Shown here piece after piece: positions 1 to 11,540 of a DNA stretch of 64,000 nucleotides. The notes under the pieces are model-generated. The model saw nothing but the letters and a program-made list of their open reading frames with translations. It was not told the DNA's origin and did not search any database. A program made the translations under genes and the position numbers. Location of the stretch: the NCBI GenBank assembly GCA_950295325.1, contig OX485803.1, positions 36,409,554 to 36,473,553 of the forward strand, written 5' to 3'. Position 1 is the first letter of the stretch; each line of letters opens with the position of its first letter. This DNA is from Polytrichum commune. Taxonomy: Eukaryota; Streptophyta; Polytrichopsida; Polytrichales; Polytrichaceae.

Positions 1-476
1 GCATAATATTTGCTCCTCGCAGCTTGTGCGAAATTCGTCTAGAGTCCGTACTACACATCAGTCAGGGTTCCCATTACAAATGCAAGTGGTCAGCATGTAA
101 TGTTGAATCAATGTCGTTACACACCATTTACAGCTCAATGTCTTCACATGGGTGATCCAAAATTTGCCCAACGGCTAATTCAACATGAGTTCAAACATTT
201 ACTGTTTATTTAACATTGATCTAAAGTACGAAAACGGTAGGAGTGCAACTTTATGGGCAACAAAGCCCTTCGACGTTGTACATCTTCACAACATTTCACT
301 GCAGTACTCGTCTGCTTCCAAGATTATTGAAGAGCTGGTAAGGATAGTTTCTTTGATGTGCATGAGATGATTGGAGCTGATGTAAGGAAGCGAACACAGG
401 TAGGGCTTGCTCAAATATAAATTAAGTGGGAGCTACAAAGGGTTAGCCTCTCTGACCCAATTTGGGTCATGTCATC
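1..476. other. No gene recognised
   Basis: AT-rich sequence. A short open frame at 185-370 has no recognisable domain and looks like chance. I see no RNA gene or repeat here. Confidence 0.5.
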
Positions 477-800
477 ACAAACCTCTAGCTACATCCATAT
501 GTATAGACTCAAAAGACCTATGCATTGAATCGACATAAAGCAACCAAGGTTCGATGCATAGTTGTTGTGAGGGTTGATGAAAAGGGACTCTCAAGTTCAT
601 CAACTTTGTCCAGTATCTACCAAATAGGTCAATATTGGTGTGCATCTCACCACAAACCTCGACATCCATATGCCTTGATTCAACATATGGCAACGAAGGT
701 ATGATGCATAGCGGGTGTGAGGGTCAGTAGACGGACACCCTGAAGTTCATCAGCTATGTCCAACATCTAAGAAACAGGTAGATGGCACCAATACTGAAAG
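477..800. repeat. Tandem duplication, about 175-bp unit
   Basis: Two diverged head-to-tail copies. The motif acaaacctc starts at 477 and again at 652. After it, both copies carry matching blocks in the same order: catccatatg, cgaca or caaca, gatgcatag, tgtgagggt and aagttcatca. The period is 175 bp. A 72-aa minus-strand open frame (475-693) crosses the repeat and is probably a by-product. Confidence 0.7.
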
Positions 801-867
801 TGCTACATTTTCCGGCATCCTTGAAATTACAGAGAGAGGGGATGAACTAGCTTGAGGGCCCTCGCCT

Positions 868-1980
868 ACATATGGTGAAGAAAACGAGGAAGTGCGCTTC
901 AACACACTGCAGAGTACTCAAAATCTGGCCAACATGCATGAACAAAGTGCGCATGCCAGCTTTCGAGATTAGTTTGAAAACAAGATAATGAGGAGGTCGA
1001 ATGAAGAAAAGAATTGGACAATGTAGCTTGTGACTATGTTAAGTTGACCCTGGCTAGGCTGGCGACGCATGCGAAAGTCAAACTGATAGACAAATCACAT
1101 GACTCTGTAAGAGAGGAGGACATCTGACTTACTGGGGCACACTTGGTGATCTGTGAGCCGAATTATTTGTATACACTGAAACACCGAGTTGTAATTATTT
1201 CTTGGCAGTAGATCGGATCTCGTTCTTCTACAGGGGGGTAACGTTGGTGTGCTTCCCGTGAGTGTTGAAACTTGATCCTAGCTCGGCTACATATGGTGGA
1301 CAAAATCAAGATGTGCACTTCGAGCATACTCCGGGGTATTCAAAACCGTGCCAACAAGCATGAACAAAGTGTGCATGACAACTTTCAAGATTAGCTACAA
1401 ACACATGGTGAGGAGGTCGAATGAAAGAGAAAACTAAACTTAGACAGTGTAGCTTGTGACTAAGTTAAGTTAAGCTTGGCTATGATGGCGATGCAGGCAA
1501 AAGTAAAGCTTATAGACAAATCGCATGACTCTGTAAGAGAGGAAGACATGTGACAAACTGGGGCACACTTGGTAGCCGAATTATTTCTTTGCACTGAAAC
1601 ACCGACCTATAATTACTTCTTGGCAGTAGATCGGATCTCATTCTTCTTCTGGAGAGTAACAGTGGTGTGCTCCCTGTGAGTGTCGAAACTTGAACCTATG
1701 GTGGAGAAAATCAAGATGTGCACTTCGAGCATACTCCAGGGTATTCAAAACCCTGCCAACAAGCATGAACAAAGTGCGCATGACATCTTTCAAGATTAGC
1801 TTCAAAACAAGATGGTGAGGAGGTCGAATGAAAGAGAAAACTAAACTTAGACAGTGTAGCTTGTGAGTAAGTTAAGATAACCTTGGCTATGGTGGCGATG
1901 CACGCGAAAGTAAAGCGGATAGACAGATCGCATGATTCTGTAAGAGACGAGGAGATCGGACTTACTGGGGCACACTGGGT
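868..1980. repeat. Three tandem copies of a 405-421 bp unit
   Basis: Unit 1 starts near 868, unit 2 near 1289 and unit 3 near 1697. Unit 3 is cut short at about 1980. All carry tatggtg, then gcatgaacaaagtg, then gaggaggtcgaatgaa, then gtagcttgtga, then ctggggcacac in the same order. Offsets are 421 and 405 bp. No coding frame survives across units. Confidence 0.8.
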
Positions 1981-2305
1981 CCTGCCCGCTCCTCAACTTG
2001 GCTAACCTAGAGCTTGTGACTCCTTCTCCCACTCCTCGAGCGCAACCTGTTACCAAAACGACTCAATGAAGTAAGTACAGCACGTTTGATCCTCCAGGTC
2101 TCCTGATTCTACACAATGACAATAGAGACTCGAGCCCCCATCACACCAAATCTTTCCGTCACCTTCCGGATATCAAATAGTCGGGGATGCCACTACGGGC
2201 GGAGGCCAAGTTGCTCACACCCTAACAATTTGGCGGCCAGTGGCCACCATCACAACCAGTCAAACGAGGTGGCGTAGAAATGACGGTGGGAACTTCATGA
2301 CGATT
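1981..2305. other. No gene recognised
   Basis: Starts where the third tandem unit breaks off. I see no coding frame, structured RNA or repeat of note. Confidence 0.4.
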
Positions 2306-2903
2306 TGTTTATCATCTGGCACTATTTGCAAGGTCCGTATCCTATGAGAAGATGGTGCAGAGATAAAAGTACCATTTCTGTTGCAATGTCATCTGTGAAT
2401 TTCCATTCCAATTGTAATTTTTAGGGCATTATTGAATCGATCACACACTAGTCAAACAATCATAGTCAATATGTAAGGTGTCAAGACTAGGCTTTGACTT
2501 GTCATCCAAGTTAGCCAAGTTTATTCAATCTACCATAGGACTACGTCCTTGCTCCTCTTCATGTGTACGATGAAAAATCAAGTTTTGACAAAGTCACGTG
2601 ACCTTGCGACGTGTCTCTATGGTCCTTTCAACAAACTACGTGGTCGATTTAGCAATGCCCTATTTTTATTCCTAACGTGTAGTAAGATATGTGAGAACCC
2701 TAAAACCACATTCTTGAAATTTGTTCCATAGACCTCGACGAATGGGCACCCTCTCGGGAATAGGACAAATCACTCATAGAAGCTACTGTAGGTTTCAAGT
2801 GCATGTAGCCATTGAGCTTTGGTTGGTCGTTCCAAACTTAATATCTTGTCTGTACTCATCAATATTGAACATGTGTAGATCTCCCATATGTCTACAACAA
2901 ATT
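2306..2903 (+). repeat. Dispersed direct repeat D, copy 1
   Basis: About 600 bp that matches 7497-8110 in the same orientation at roughly 90 percent by eye, with small indels. Shared blocks include agaagatggtgca, ccataggactac, gaccttgcgacgtgtctcta, gggcaccctctcgggaata and cattgagctttggttgg. Its left edge resembles the right end of the MITE-like family A. Open frames inside (2549-2731, 2721-2915) are not conserved as protein between the copies. Confidence 0.8.
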
Positions 2904-3581
2904 ATCATGCGTTAGATCTTGTATGTAGATTGAGCTCAAAGGGAGCAATTGCAATCAAAGTCGTTTTTGTAGGTGCGTGACTAAATATGCTCTCGCCTCT
3001 CACCTGAAGATTAATGTGGCTAACCATGCTAGATCAATTCTAGAGTTGTTTTTTGGAATATCGGGGCGTCTAATGTGACTTATGGGAACTGGTGAATTTA
3101 CTGTTATATTTGTTGCTCAACGGGTGTACGACATTCTAATATTCTATTGAGAGAGATTGTCATATTTGTGACATTATTGTGCTCAACATGGTGGCATTAA
3201 CGTAGACAAAATGAGTGCGTGGTCTTAGTTGATCATGGACTAGATCAAAACGAGAGCATAGTGGATGGTGAGCCCGTGGGAGCAACGAGTCATTCCCATG
3301 TTCAAGTTGGGTTCATAGTTATAATTGATCTGCTCATGGACAAAATCCGGGAATATTGTGCCTTCACATATGTCAAAATATGACTTGTTTTGATGACCCA
3401 TCTGTTCATGGATAAACAATCGGTCATGTTGAAATATCTCATCCTTTTGGGGTTGTTTGGTTTCATTGTGTGCACCCTAAAGAGTTACCATGCTTATTTT
3501 TTTAACAATGAAATGACCATTTCCATTGTCTCACCTAAAAATTATTATTTATTTATGTTTTAAAAAAACTAGAGGAGGAGA
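2904..3581. other. No gene recognised
   Basis: Unique-looking AT-rich sequence. A run ttttaaaaaaactagaggag lies just before the small open frame at 3582. Confidence 0.4.
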
Positions 3582-3848
3582 ATGGCAGTGGCTTGCTGGA
3601 AAGAGGCCGTATTCGTTGGTGAGCAAGATGTTGAGTTAAGGGGGGGGGGCTCAAGAGCTACTAATTTGGATCTTAAGTCTTTAATTACTAAAACTGTAAC
3701 CAAATTATCAATGAGGGGGCTGAAGCATGACGCTTTGGACAGACATGAGTTCTTCCACCTGCTCTTGGAGATTTGGGAGAGGGAGGAGAAGAACGAGATG
3801 TTGCGCTTATCCGTGCACCATGAGATCTACGAGATGATAGGCATTTAG
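3582..3848 (+). CDS. Small hypothetical open frame, 88 aa
   Basis: I do not recognise this protein. It starts at an ATG after a purine-rich gaggaggaga stretch and encodes 88 residues. It is charged in its second half, around HEFFHLLLEIWEREEKNEM, which could form an amphipathic helix. Composition looks more protein-like than the neighbouring frames. A run of nine G at about 3643 falls inside the frame and gives GGG, a place where an indel or sequencing slip would shift the frame. It could be a fragment of a transposon protein or the last exon of an unseen gene. No splice partners were found. Confidence 0.25.
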   Translation: MAVACWKEAVFVGEQDVELRGGGSRATNLDLKSLITKTVTKLSMRGLKHDALDRHEFFHLLLEIWEREEKNEMLRLSVHHEIYEMIGI

Positions 3849-3989
3849 AGTGTTTTCCAAGGGGTCATGCTCACCGCCCTCACACAAGAATTCACAAGAA
3901 AGAAAAGAAAAGAAATCACTTGTAGTGCAATATAAACATTTCAAGTTGAGAAATCCCATTTGGATTCCCTCATACTGTGACACAGGATG

Positions 3990-4325
3990 TAAGGTAGATG
4001 TGCCTACTCTGGTTACTTATCTTAATCGGACACCTAGGTATGTGGTTATGTGTGGTATGTGGTTAGCTGTGGCTTCAAGAATGGATATAAAAAAGATGTA
4101 GGCTCAGTAGTCAACATAATTGGGGGACTCTATACAACCATTTAATGAGCAAGAGAATCTTCACTTTGATAATGAATAAGATAGTTATGTAAGCTCCAAA
4201 AATTATGAGAGAAGTCGCTATAGTCTCAATTTGGATTTGCTAACCATCTTGTACTAATTGCGTGCTTCTTATTCTAGGAGAAGTGAGTTAGTTGGAAAAA
4301 CTAACTATTTAAGACCCATCTACCT
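3990..4325 (+). mobile_element. MITE-like family A, near-complete copy
   Basis: Starts with taaggtagatgtgcc, then cttatcttaatcggacacct, then the family core (tgtggttagctgtgg, caagaatgga, cataattgggggac, gagcaagagaatcttcactt, gagctccaaaaatt). It ends with taagacccatctacct. The ends are imperfect inverted repeats of each other, about 25 bp. At least ten full or partial copies lie in this window. No coding capacity, so presumably non-autonomous. Confidence 0.7.
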
Positions 4326-4705
4326 GAATTATCTTCTTTCAACATGTGTATAACACATTCACCCTAAAAATCTACAATAAGGATCTATTTCATAAACATG
4401 TTAGAATGTGCGGTGGTAAGTGCTAAGGATGGAATATAGACCTTCACAACTTCATAGAACCCTCTTAACTTCACTAGAGAAGGATCAAATTGAGATAATC
4501 TATGAATACAAATACCTTGGGATTGACTTTTATTCACATGGTTACTTTGAGATATCATGTTAAAGGCAAAGAATCACAAGTATGAATGCCTTGATGGGCA
4601 CCTTAAAGGGGGGGAAATAGTCGGAGTCACATGTCGGGAACTCAAATCTCACCTATTCAAGGCTTTGGTGCTTCCAACTTACAGCCGGAGATGCTAACGG
4701 ATGAT

Positions 4706-5106
4706 GCCAAAAGTGGCCAATGCGATCAACTCCTCGAGTGAAGGTCACACACGTTGGATAACTGCGGTTTTGGAACGGAGTTTGGTAACCCATGGTAAAA
4801 GAATGTTGGCCTTGACATGCATGTGCCTAACTTCAAGGAGCTAGGTTTGGAGGTTGGTCCCTCTTTTATTACGTAGAATCATCCGTTTTCAACTCCAATC
4901 CAAGACGGTGGTTTTGCAAGCCTTAAAACCCCCATATTTGATCGGAGTTAAAAGAGGGTCCAACCTCAAATCCCAATTCCTCGAAGTTAGGCACATTTCA
5001 AGGCCAACATTCTCTTACCTTGGGTTACCAAACTCTGTTTCAAAACCGGCATTTTTAACGTGTGTGGCCTCCTCTTCATTCATTGAATGTTCGTAGGTGG
5101 CCCACA
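4706..5106. mobile_element. Foldback element with arms of about 160 bp
   Basis: The left arm (about 4706-4866) pairs with the right arm (about 4938-5106) when reversed. Blocks such as agtttggtaaccca, gaatgttggccttga, tgtgcctaactt and aggttgg appear in both arms as inverted copies. The loop is about 70 bp. No protein is encoded. It may be a MITE or a hairpin-RNA source. Confidence 0.7.
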
Positions 5107-5124
5107 CACCTTGACATGGAGTTT

Positions 5125-5990
5125 CATCCTTAAAGGACGTAGAGGTCCAATGTACGACCTAATTTCAACATAACAATAATTTGGACATATGTATTTGAGT
5201 GATATGTGGTCAGGTGTGGATCAAAGAACTGGCACCAAAACGGCATGATGTGTTTTACATAGATTGGACTATGTGTGCAAAACATGTTGAACATTCTAGG
5301 CTCAATGGTCAACATAGTTGGGGGAACCTATATGACATCTTGATGAACATGGAATCTTCACTTTGATAATGAATACAGTTGAAGATATTGCATATGAACT
5401 GTGCACATTATGGGACATATAGCTACGGCCACCATTTGGAATTGCTAATGATTAACTCGCACTTATTGCATATTTCATATCCTCTAAGAAGTGTAGACTC
5501 GTGTAGAGCAATAAAATATCCAAACAACACATGTTTACCTTATATGCGTAATTTTTATGAGCCTCACCAAGTTTGTAAGGCATATATTTTATATTAAAAA
5601 GTTTGAAGCGTAGTTTGGTGCATTATAAACTTATGTCAAATAGGCGATAAAACATACCCATATATGACATGGTTGATCAAAAAACTAAATATGTATCATC
5701 ATTTAACGACACCAAGTTTGTGTATTGTAACCCGATTTTTTAATAACAATCTTATGTTTAACTTGTTTGAGATGTTGTATAAGAATAGCGAGTTAATTCT
5801 GAGTAGGGTCGTTTATGACACATTTGACTAAAGCGAAAAGAATGTAGCTCATTTACATGTTTTGTGCATGTAGAGGCCAAGTTTAGGCATCTAAGACGCT
5901 CAAGGATTAACTCTAAAATAACTAGGGATGTGTGTCCATGGGATAAATGTTGATTTGTGCATACCCCAAACAAGTATGATAGTAATGTTT
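5125..5990 (+). repeat. Dispersed repeat C, copy 1, interrupted by a family A element
   Basis: Matches 48330-48715 in the same orientation: aggacgtag...tcaatgtacgacct, then cctcaccaagt, then a block with ttgactaaa...gtagctca...acatgttt. In this copy a family A element (about 5166-5550) sits between gtacgaccta and gcctcacc. TAATTT flanks it on both sides (near 5160 and 5549), a possible target duplication. Confidence 0.6.
5166..5550 (+). mobile_element. MITE-like family A, diverged copy nested in repeat C
   Basis: Contains the family A core in order: gagtgatatgtggtcaggtg, ggcaccaaaacggcatgatg, ctatgtgtgcaaaacatg, ctaggctcaatggtcaacat, ttgggggaacct, gaatcttcactttgataatg, then cacttattgcatatttcata. 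The ends have decayed. Confidence 0.65.
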
Positions 5991-6655
5991 TACTTGGTCT
6001 ATGGTATTCAATCCATATGATTTAGCAAAATCCGTCAGATAAAGTGGGAATGAAATGTAAGTGAAATTATAAGCATGTGAGAAAAATAATTAAATATCAT
6101 AATTTCTAATAGGATAAATCCTCGTCCCATTTATAGATTACACAAAGTGAGATATTGCAACTTGAAGTCCATTATAAGTTTTTGCATTTGTAGGAACATT
6201 AAGACTTGTCTCTATCATGCTAACAAAACAATACAAACTTGTTATAAGAGCGTTGAAATTTCAACTCATATTCTTTTGTTTTAGGAATGAAGCCGAGATT
6301 GCTCGTTAAGAGTCATGAAGGACATGCACGTGGGCATAGGAAGGGTTAGGTTTGGGGGCACCACTTGGTGATTGCCAACTCTTAGATGTGGGATTTTGAG
6401 ATAGGGAAAAACCCTTTGTATCGTCCCATCTGCTCATGCGGTCAAGCTTTAGCAATGGCCAACAAATGTGTGAGTGCATGATGTCGAAAGATGGACATTG
6501 GGTGAGCTCCACATGACCCCCATTCTTTCCAAAACACATAATTTTCATGGCCACAAAATTGGGTTTGGTGCAATTACGCCGAATTTAGCCTAATTAAAAT
6601 GCGCTAGGACTCATGACTGAGCAATGCGATTAAAGTGAGAGCACCTAATTTGGCT
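5991..6655. other. No gene recognised
   Basis: AT-rich. An 82-aa minus-strand frame (6306-6554) has no recognisable domain and looks like chance. Confidence 0.4.
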
Positions 6656-7560
6656 ACTCATATGAAATAGACACCCATATATTGACCAATGTGTGGTAAG
6701 GTGTGGATCCAAGATCAATCACCAAAAATACGTGGGTGCAAGCATGGTAAAGTGGACCAAAATCTACTCTAGTATCCTGAAACCGTAGTTTTTTGGGTCA
6801 AATGCCATAACGTAGTAGCAAATAGTTGTTTCGATTCAATATTTTCATGGTGACGTCTATTATTGTGTTAAGTACTCAAATATAGAATACCGAGTTGAGA
6901 TCTTCAAAACTTATCATTAATTCTAATGCTCAAAGAAAAAATTGGTAGATTTTGTTTTGGACGTAAATTTTATGACTTTACCTATTTTGAATTTGGTTGT
7001 GTTTTTTCATATTTCTTAAATTCATCATATACTTGAGGTCATCATCAAGTATATTTCTTTTGCATAAAATTATCAATCAAATGCAATTTTTCCATATTTC
7101 AAACAAAATTTTGACAATTGTTTGTTCAATACCACCACTTGCACACTACTTGCACTCTCTTCTAAAATTTGTAGACCTTTTTCAGATTAGTTTTGTCAAC
7201 ATGAACTTCTTGGCTTTGTAGTTTGATATGTTTTGAAACGTTTATGATGTTTTCCTCTTCACAAAATTCAAAGTTTGAATCACTTTCACTTAAACATGTG
7301 CAAGGATCAAGAGTTGTCCACTTTACCGTGCTTGCACCCACATGTATCAAAAAGAGAGTGCATTATATGCTCAATTTGATAACCAATCAAAAGACTCAAT
7401 AATCAACATAAATGGGGGGGGGGCTATATTTATCATTCAATAAGATAGGGGATCTTTAATTTGATATAGAACTCATCTATGATGAAAATGGCTACACCTC
7501 GATTTGCTAATCATCTCCCACTATTTGCATGTTTCCTATTCTATAAGAAGATGGTGCATA
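6655..7560 (+). mobile_element. MITE-like family A, split by a 610-bp insertion
   Basis: The left part (6655-6731) carries acacccatat, gtgtggtaaggtgtggatcc and accaaaaa. The right part (7342-7560) continues with tatcaaaaagaga, tgctcaattt, caataatcaacat, the G run, then gatttgctaatcatctccc and cctattctataagaag. Between them sits the 610-bp terminal-inverted-repeat element annotated separately. The right end merges into repeat D copy 2. Confidence 0.65.
6732..7341. mobile_element. 610-bp terminal-inverted-repeat element
   Basis: Begins GTGGGTGCAAGCATGG...AAAGTGGAC and ends with the near-perfect reverse complement GTCCACTTTACC...GCTTGCACCCAC. The terminal repeats are 26 bp with one mismatch. 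It interrupts a family A copy, so it is younger. No intact coding frame is present (the frames 6997-7221 and 7162-7350 are unrecognised and AT-rich). I could not settle the target duplication. Confidence 0.75.
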
Positions 7561-8110
7561 GCTAAAAGTACTATTTATGCTACAATGTCATCACTGAATT
7601 TCCATTCCAAATGTATATTTTTAGGGGATTGTTAAATCGTTCACACATTGGTCAAACAATCACAGTCAATATGTAAGGTGTCAACTAGGATTTGACTTGT
7701 CATCCAAGTTGGCCAAGTTTATTCATTCTACCATAGGACTACATCCTTGCTCCTCTTCATGTGTACGATGAAAAATCAAAATTTTGACAAAATCACATGA
7801 CCTTGCGACGTGTCTCTATGGTCCTTTCAACAATCTAAGTGGTCGACTTAGCAATGCCCTATTTTTATTCCCAATGTGTAGTAAGATATGTGAGAACCCT
7901 AGGACCATATTCTTGAAGTTTGTTCCATAAACTTGGACGAAAGGGCACCCTCTCGGGAATAGGACAAATGTACCTTAGTGATCACTCATAAAAACTAGTT
8001 TAGGGTTCAAGTGTTTGTGGCCATTGAGCTTTGGTTGGCCGGTACAAGCTTAATTATTTGTCTGCACTCATCAATATTGAACATGTGTCCCATATTGTCT
8101 GCAACAAATC
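7497..8110 (+). repeat. Dispersed direct repeat D, copy 2
   Basis: Partner of 2306-2903, with the same block order and a few small indels. This copy has an extra block with taccttagtg near 7971-7980 that is absent from copy 1. Confidence 0.8.
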
Positions 8111-8578
8111 AAAATAACTTAGGGCCAATTTACACCATGTACCATGGAAGAGGGCCTTTATCAATGGTTCAACTCCCATGGTTTGACTTCTTACAAAATT
8201 AGTTTTCAATGCCTTGGGCCCCTCACTAGGTGTAAACCAAATGTGGATTTACCATGTGAATGTGTTGATTTTTATTAATATATGCTAAAAAAAAGGTAGT
8301 TTTGGATAATTAGAAGTTTGCCCATTCTCTTGTCTTCTCTTGGGTTTTACTTGTCTTCACTTCTTTTTAAATGTGTCGAAGATGTGGCTTGCAAATCTTC
8401 TCACAACAATTTTTACAAAAGCAAATGAGCGACTCAATTTGTACATGTTCAATGTAATATACATGTGACATGTACCTTGTGTTGTACATTGAGCATTATC
8501 TGCAACCCACTTCACCATGTGTGCTCAAAATCTTGAGTTCTAGATGTCCCACATTGTTTGATGAAACACGTGGGAGCA
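8111..8578. other. No gene recognised
   Basis: AT-rich sequence leading into a foldback element. The 70-aa frame at 8470-8682 runs into the left arm and has no known domain. Confidence 0.4.
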
Positions 8579-9256
8579 ACTGCCACTTACTGAGTGATTT
8601 TTCATCCAAATTTCAAGTGTCCATGACAATGTTTCATCAGGAGTTGGTGAAAATAGAAGGTAGGGTTTTGGCCAATGGATGAACTTATCCATCATCCATG
8701 ACAGGAACTTCATTCACTTATTCATAAGAAGTGTCATCCGAAAAGATACCATAGTGACATTAAATACCATATGACACTAAATGTCGTATTCATTAGTGTA
8801 GTCAGCAGGTCAGTCACAAAACTTTTAATTTATTATTATTAAAACATTCCTCGGTCAGGGACTCGTAGGCCTGCAGCCCGAATGCAGCGGCTGAGATTGT
8901 TGTAAGCCTACGGCCCAGATTTCATCCCTGTCACTCTTGAGCTGTGGAGCCCTGTGTTAAAACCACCGTGGCAAACGGATGAAAACGGAACGATCACTGT
9001 GCTTCTCATCCACAGACAGGTCCACAAAAATATGATATTCAGTGTCATATGGTATTCAATGTCACTATAGTGACTTTTCGGATGACACTTCTTGTGAAAA
9101 CGTGAACAAATACTGTTATGGATGATGGATGAGTTCATCCATTGGCCAAAACCCTACTTTCTCTTGGCACCAACTGCTGATGAAACATTGTCATGGATGA
9201 TTGGAGTTTGGATGAAAATCCACTCGGTAACTGATAGTAATTGCAACACTGTAAAT
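8579..9256. mobile_element. Foldback element, arms about 215 bp
   Basis: The left arm (8579-8792) is the inverted partner of the right arm (9029-9256). Shared blocks are gcaact, tttttcatccaaa, ccatgacaatgtttcatca, tagggttttggccaatgg, catccatcatcca, agaagtgtcatccgaaaag and accatatgacact. The loop of about 235 bp is more GC-rich. No transposase is seen. It is a MITE or foldback transposon and could be transcribed as a long hairpin. Confidence 0.8.
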
Positions 9257-9558
9257 CTATAATCTCTCAAATTTTTACAAGGAGGGACAAATAATGTTGG
9301 GTGAACATTTAGTGCTAGTGTTAGGGACACTGTACCATGGTTTACAACTAGTTTTGAACAAGACAATTACAATTGGTGACACTACATATCGTATTTAGTG
9401 TAGTTCTTATGCGATCAATTGGTGTGTAAGCTATGGACTAGAGTTAGAGAAGAGTGTTTTGATAGATGTGTTCTTAGGGTGAGTTTCCATGTAGGTTGCT
9501 CATCCACCAAATTCTAGTGTGAATAAGGACCAACCCGTTCAAATGTAGAGGGAAGCTG
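9257..9558. other. No gene recognised
   Basis: Stretch between the foldback element and the LRR array. Nothing identified. Confidence 0.4.
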
Positions 9559-9950
9559 GTGGGATTTGAAAACTTGACTTCCTTGACACACTTGAATTTG
9601 AGACACTGTCGGAGTTTGACAACATCGTCCGAGGGACTTGAAAACCTCACTTCTTTGACGGAGCTTAAATTGGGGGGATGTTCAAGCTTGACAACATTAT
9701 CCCAGGGACTTGCAAACCTCATTTCTTTCATAGAGCTTCATTTGTGGGGATGTTCAAGATTGACAACAATACCCGAGGTACTTGGAAACCTCATTTCTTT
9801 GACAGAGTTTGAGTTGAAGTATTATTCAAGCTTGGAACATTACCCGAGGGACTTGGAAACCTCGCTCCTTTGATGGAGCTTTATTTGTGGGGTTGTTCAA
9901 GCTTGACAACATCACCCGAGAAACTTGGAAACCTCACTTATATGTTATTT
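9559..9950 (+). pseudogene. Broken leucine-rich-repeat array, part 1
   Basis: Encodes 24-residue repeats of the LTSLTELKLGGCSSL type, the LRR form of plant NLR resistance proteins. The DNA repeat is exactly 72 bp: a 'gaGGgACTTGg' landmark recurs at 9631, 9703 and 9775. The next is at 9846, only 71 bp on, so one base is lost near 9835 and the frame breaks. The next landmark at 9918 returns to 72 bp. No kinase, TIR or NB-ARC domain lies nearby. A gene fragment rather than a working gene. Confidence 0.75.
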
Positions 9951-10842
9951 TAACAAGAAAACGGTAGAACCGTGAGGCTCTGTCCTTTACTATGAAAGAC
10001 TACAATTATAGTTGTCCACTTTGCTCATGCCAATCCATGGCTATTTACTATACCAAACCTTTCTTGGATTTTGTGCACCTTCTTCTCAAATGCAGGTCAA
10101 GGATTTTGATATCACCCAAAATTTTTAGAATAAATAATCAAGAACTGCCGAAATAACTAGAGTTAACTAGATTTCTTTCAATGTAATTTAGGGAGCAATT
10201 ATAGTTCTATATATACATATACATACATACACACATATATATATATACACATATACATATATAATTATAATTAACATCCACATTAAATAAAGTGGACCAA
10301 AAATAACAAGAACAAGTAACGTCCAAGTGTGAACGCAAAGTGGTTAGGAAATTTGCTCTTGAATCGAAGAAGTTGATGCATAGCCTCTGTCCTACAGACA
10401 AAGCCAATAAACTTAATAATAGTGTCAAGATATTTAATTTTTGGTTGTTTTCATTCTATTGTAGGATCTTACGTTACACTCCTAACACACCCAAATTTTA
10501 TAGAAGATGTGTGAATCCTCAGTGATTATTTAAATGTTATGGTATTGAAATATGATTTGAAAATGATTTTTTTTTCTATTTTTTCACACATCCATTGTGT
10601 GGGAATAGACAATTTGTCTTGTAATGCGGAATCTATTTACATAAATTTTGCATCATGAAAATGTAATTAAAAAATACTATGATATTCTCACACTCAGCTC
10701 TACATTATTCTATTGGAGGATCTTAGCATACAAGCCTATCATAAGACCCTATGATAGAATGCAACATGTTATAATTATGGACTTGGACTTAGTCCAATTT
10801 TACTTTAAACAAGTGCCACTTCTCTGATGAAGGTTAATTTTT
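9951..10842. other. Insertion or intron between LRR pieces, with an AT/AC microsatellite
   Basis: About 890 AT-rich bp separate two stretches of the same LRR array. Positions about 10205-10265 are an (AT)n/(AC)n-type microsatellite. No splice signals clearly bound the gap, so an insertion or a decayed intron are both possible. Confidence 0.5.
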
Positions 10843-10965
10843 TGGAATGTTCAAGCTTGATAACATTTTGTGAGGGACTTGGAAACCTCATTTCTTTGAA
10901 GGAGCTTGATTTGTTAGGATGTTCAACCCTAACAACATCACCCAAGGAACTTGGAAACTGAGGTT
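10843..10965 (+). pseudogene. Broken leucine-rich-repeat array, part 2
   Basis: Continues the repeat of 9559-9950 with the same 72-bp spacing (landmarks at 10872 and 10944). It encodes residues like LGNLISLKELDLLGCSTL. There is no start or downstream continuation. Confidence 0.7.
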
Positions 10966-11540
10966 GTTGGTGTGTTGCTTTTATTCCCCTTCTACCCCTT
11001 CACTATAACAAGAATACATTTTGAAATTGTTGCTACGCTTAGCATGCATTTCCTTCACGTTTTTTTTCCACTTATGTAGATTGGAGACCTTCTGATAGGT
11101 TGCAATAACTCCACCTCTTACAATTGGTTGTTTTTCTTATTGGATTAAATTCCTAAAATTCCTAAAACATGAAACATGAAACATGAAAGGATGAAAGGAT
11201 GATAGTCAACTTATATCATTTTTTTTAATCTTGTGCTTGTCTATCATGTTCATTGTTGGCATAATTCATTCTTTCATTGCACCTGTGGAAGAACATGATC
11301 AATTTGTAGCTATCCGTTATATTAATATATGTTCTCTCTCTCTCTCTCTCTCAACTTGGAGAGTAACAAAGTCTATGTAGATTTTTAGAGATGTAGTTGT
11401 ACCGTATGAATGCTCCTCCAACAACTAACGTTGTCTCATGTGGTTCAAATTTTGTGGAATGCAAATGCGTAGACGATTCATACCCCATATGCCAAAAGTT
11501 TGTACTTTTCTCAATGAGCACTTTGAATCTTCATGGGCAC
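10966..11540. repeat. No gene; contains a (CT)n microsatellite
   Basis: Nothing coding seen. A pure CT dinucleotide run lies at about 11332-11354. Short acatgaaac and aaaggatg direct repeats occur near 11170-11200. Confidence 0.5.

Noticed and set aside
477-2056. CRISPR array or other prokaryotic repeat system
   Set aside because: Repeat units are long, adjacent and without spacers, and the window is clearly eukaryotic.
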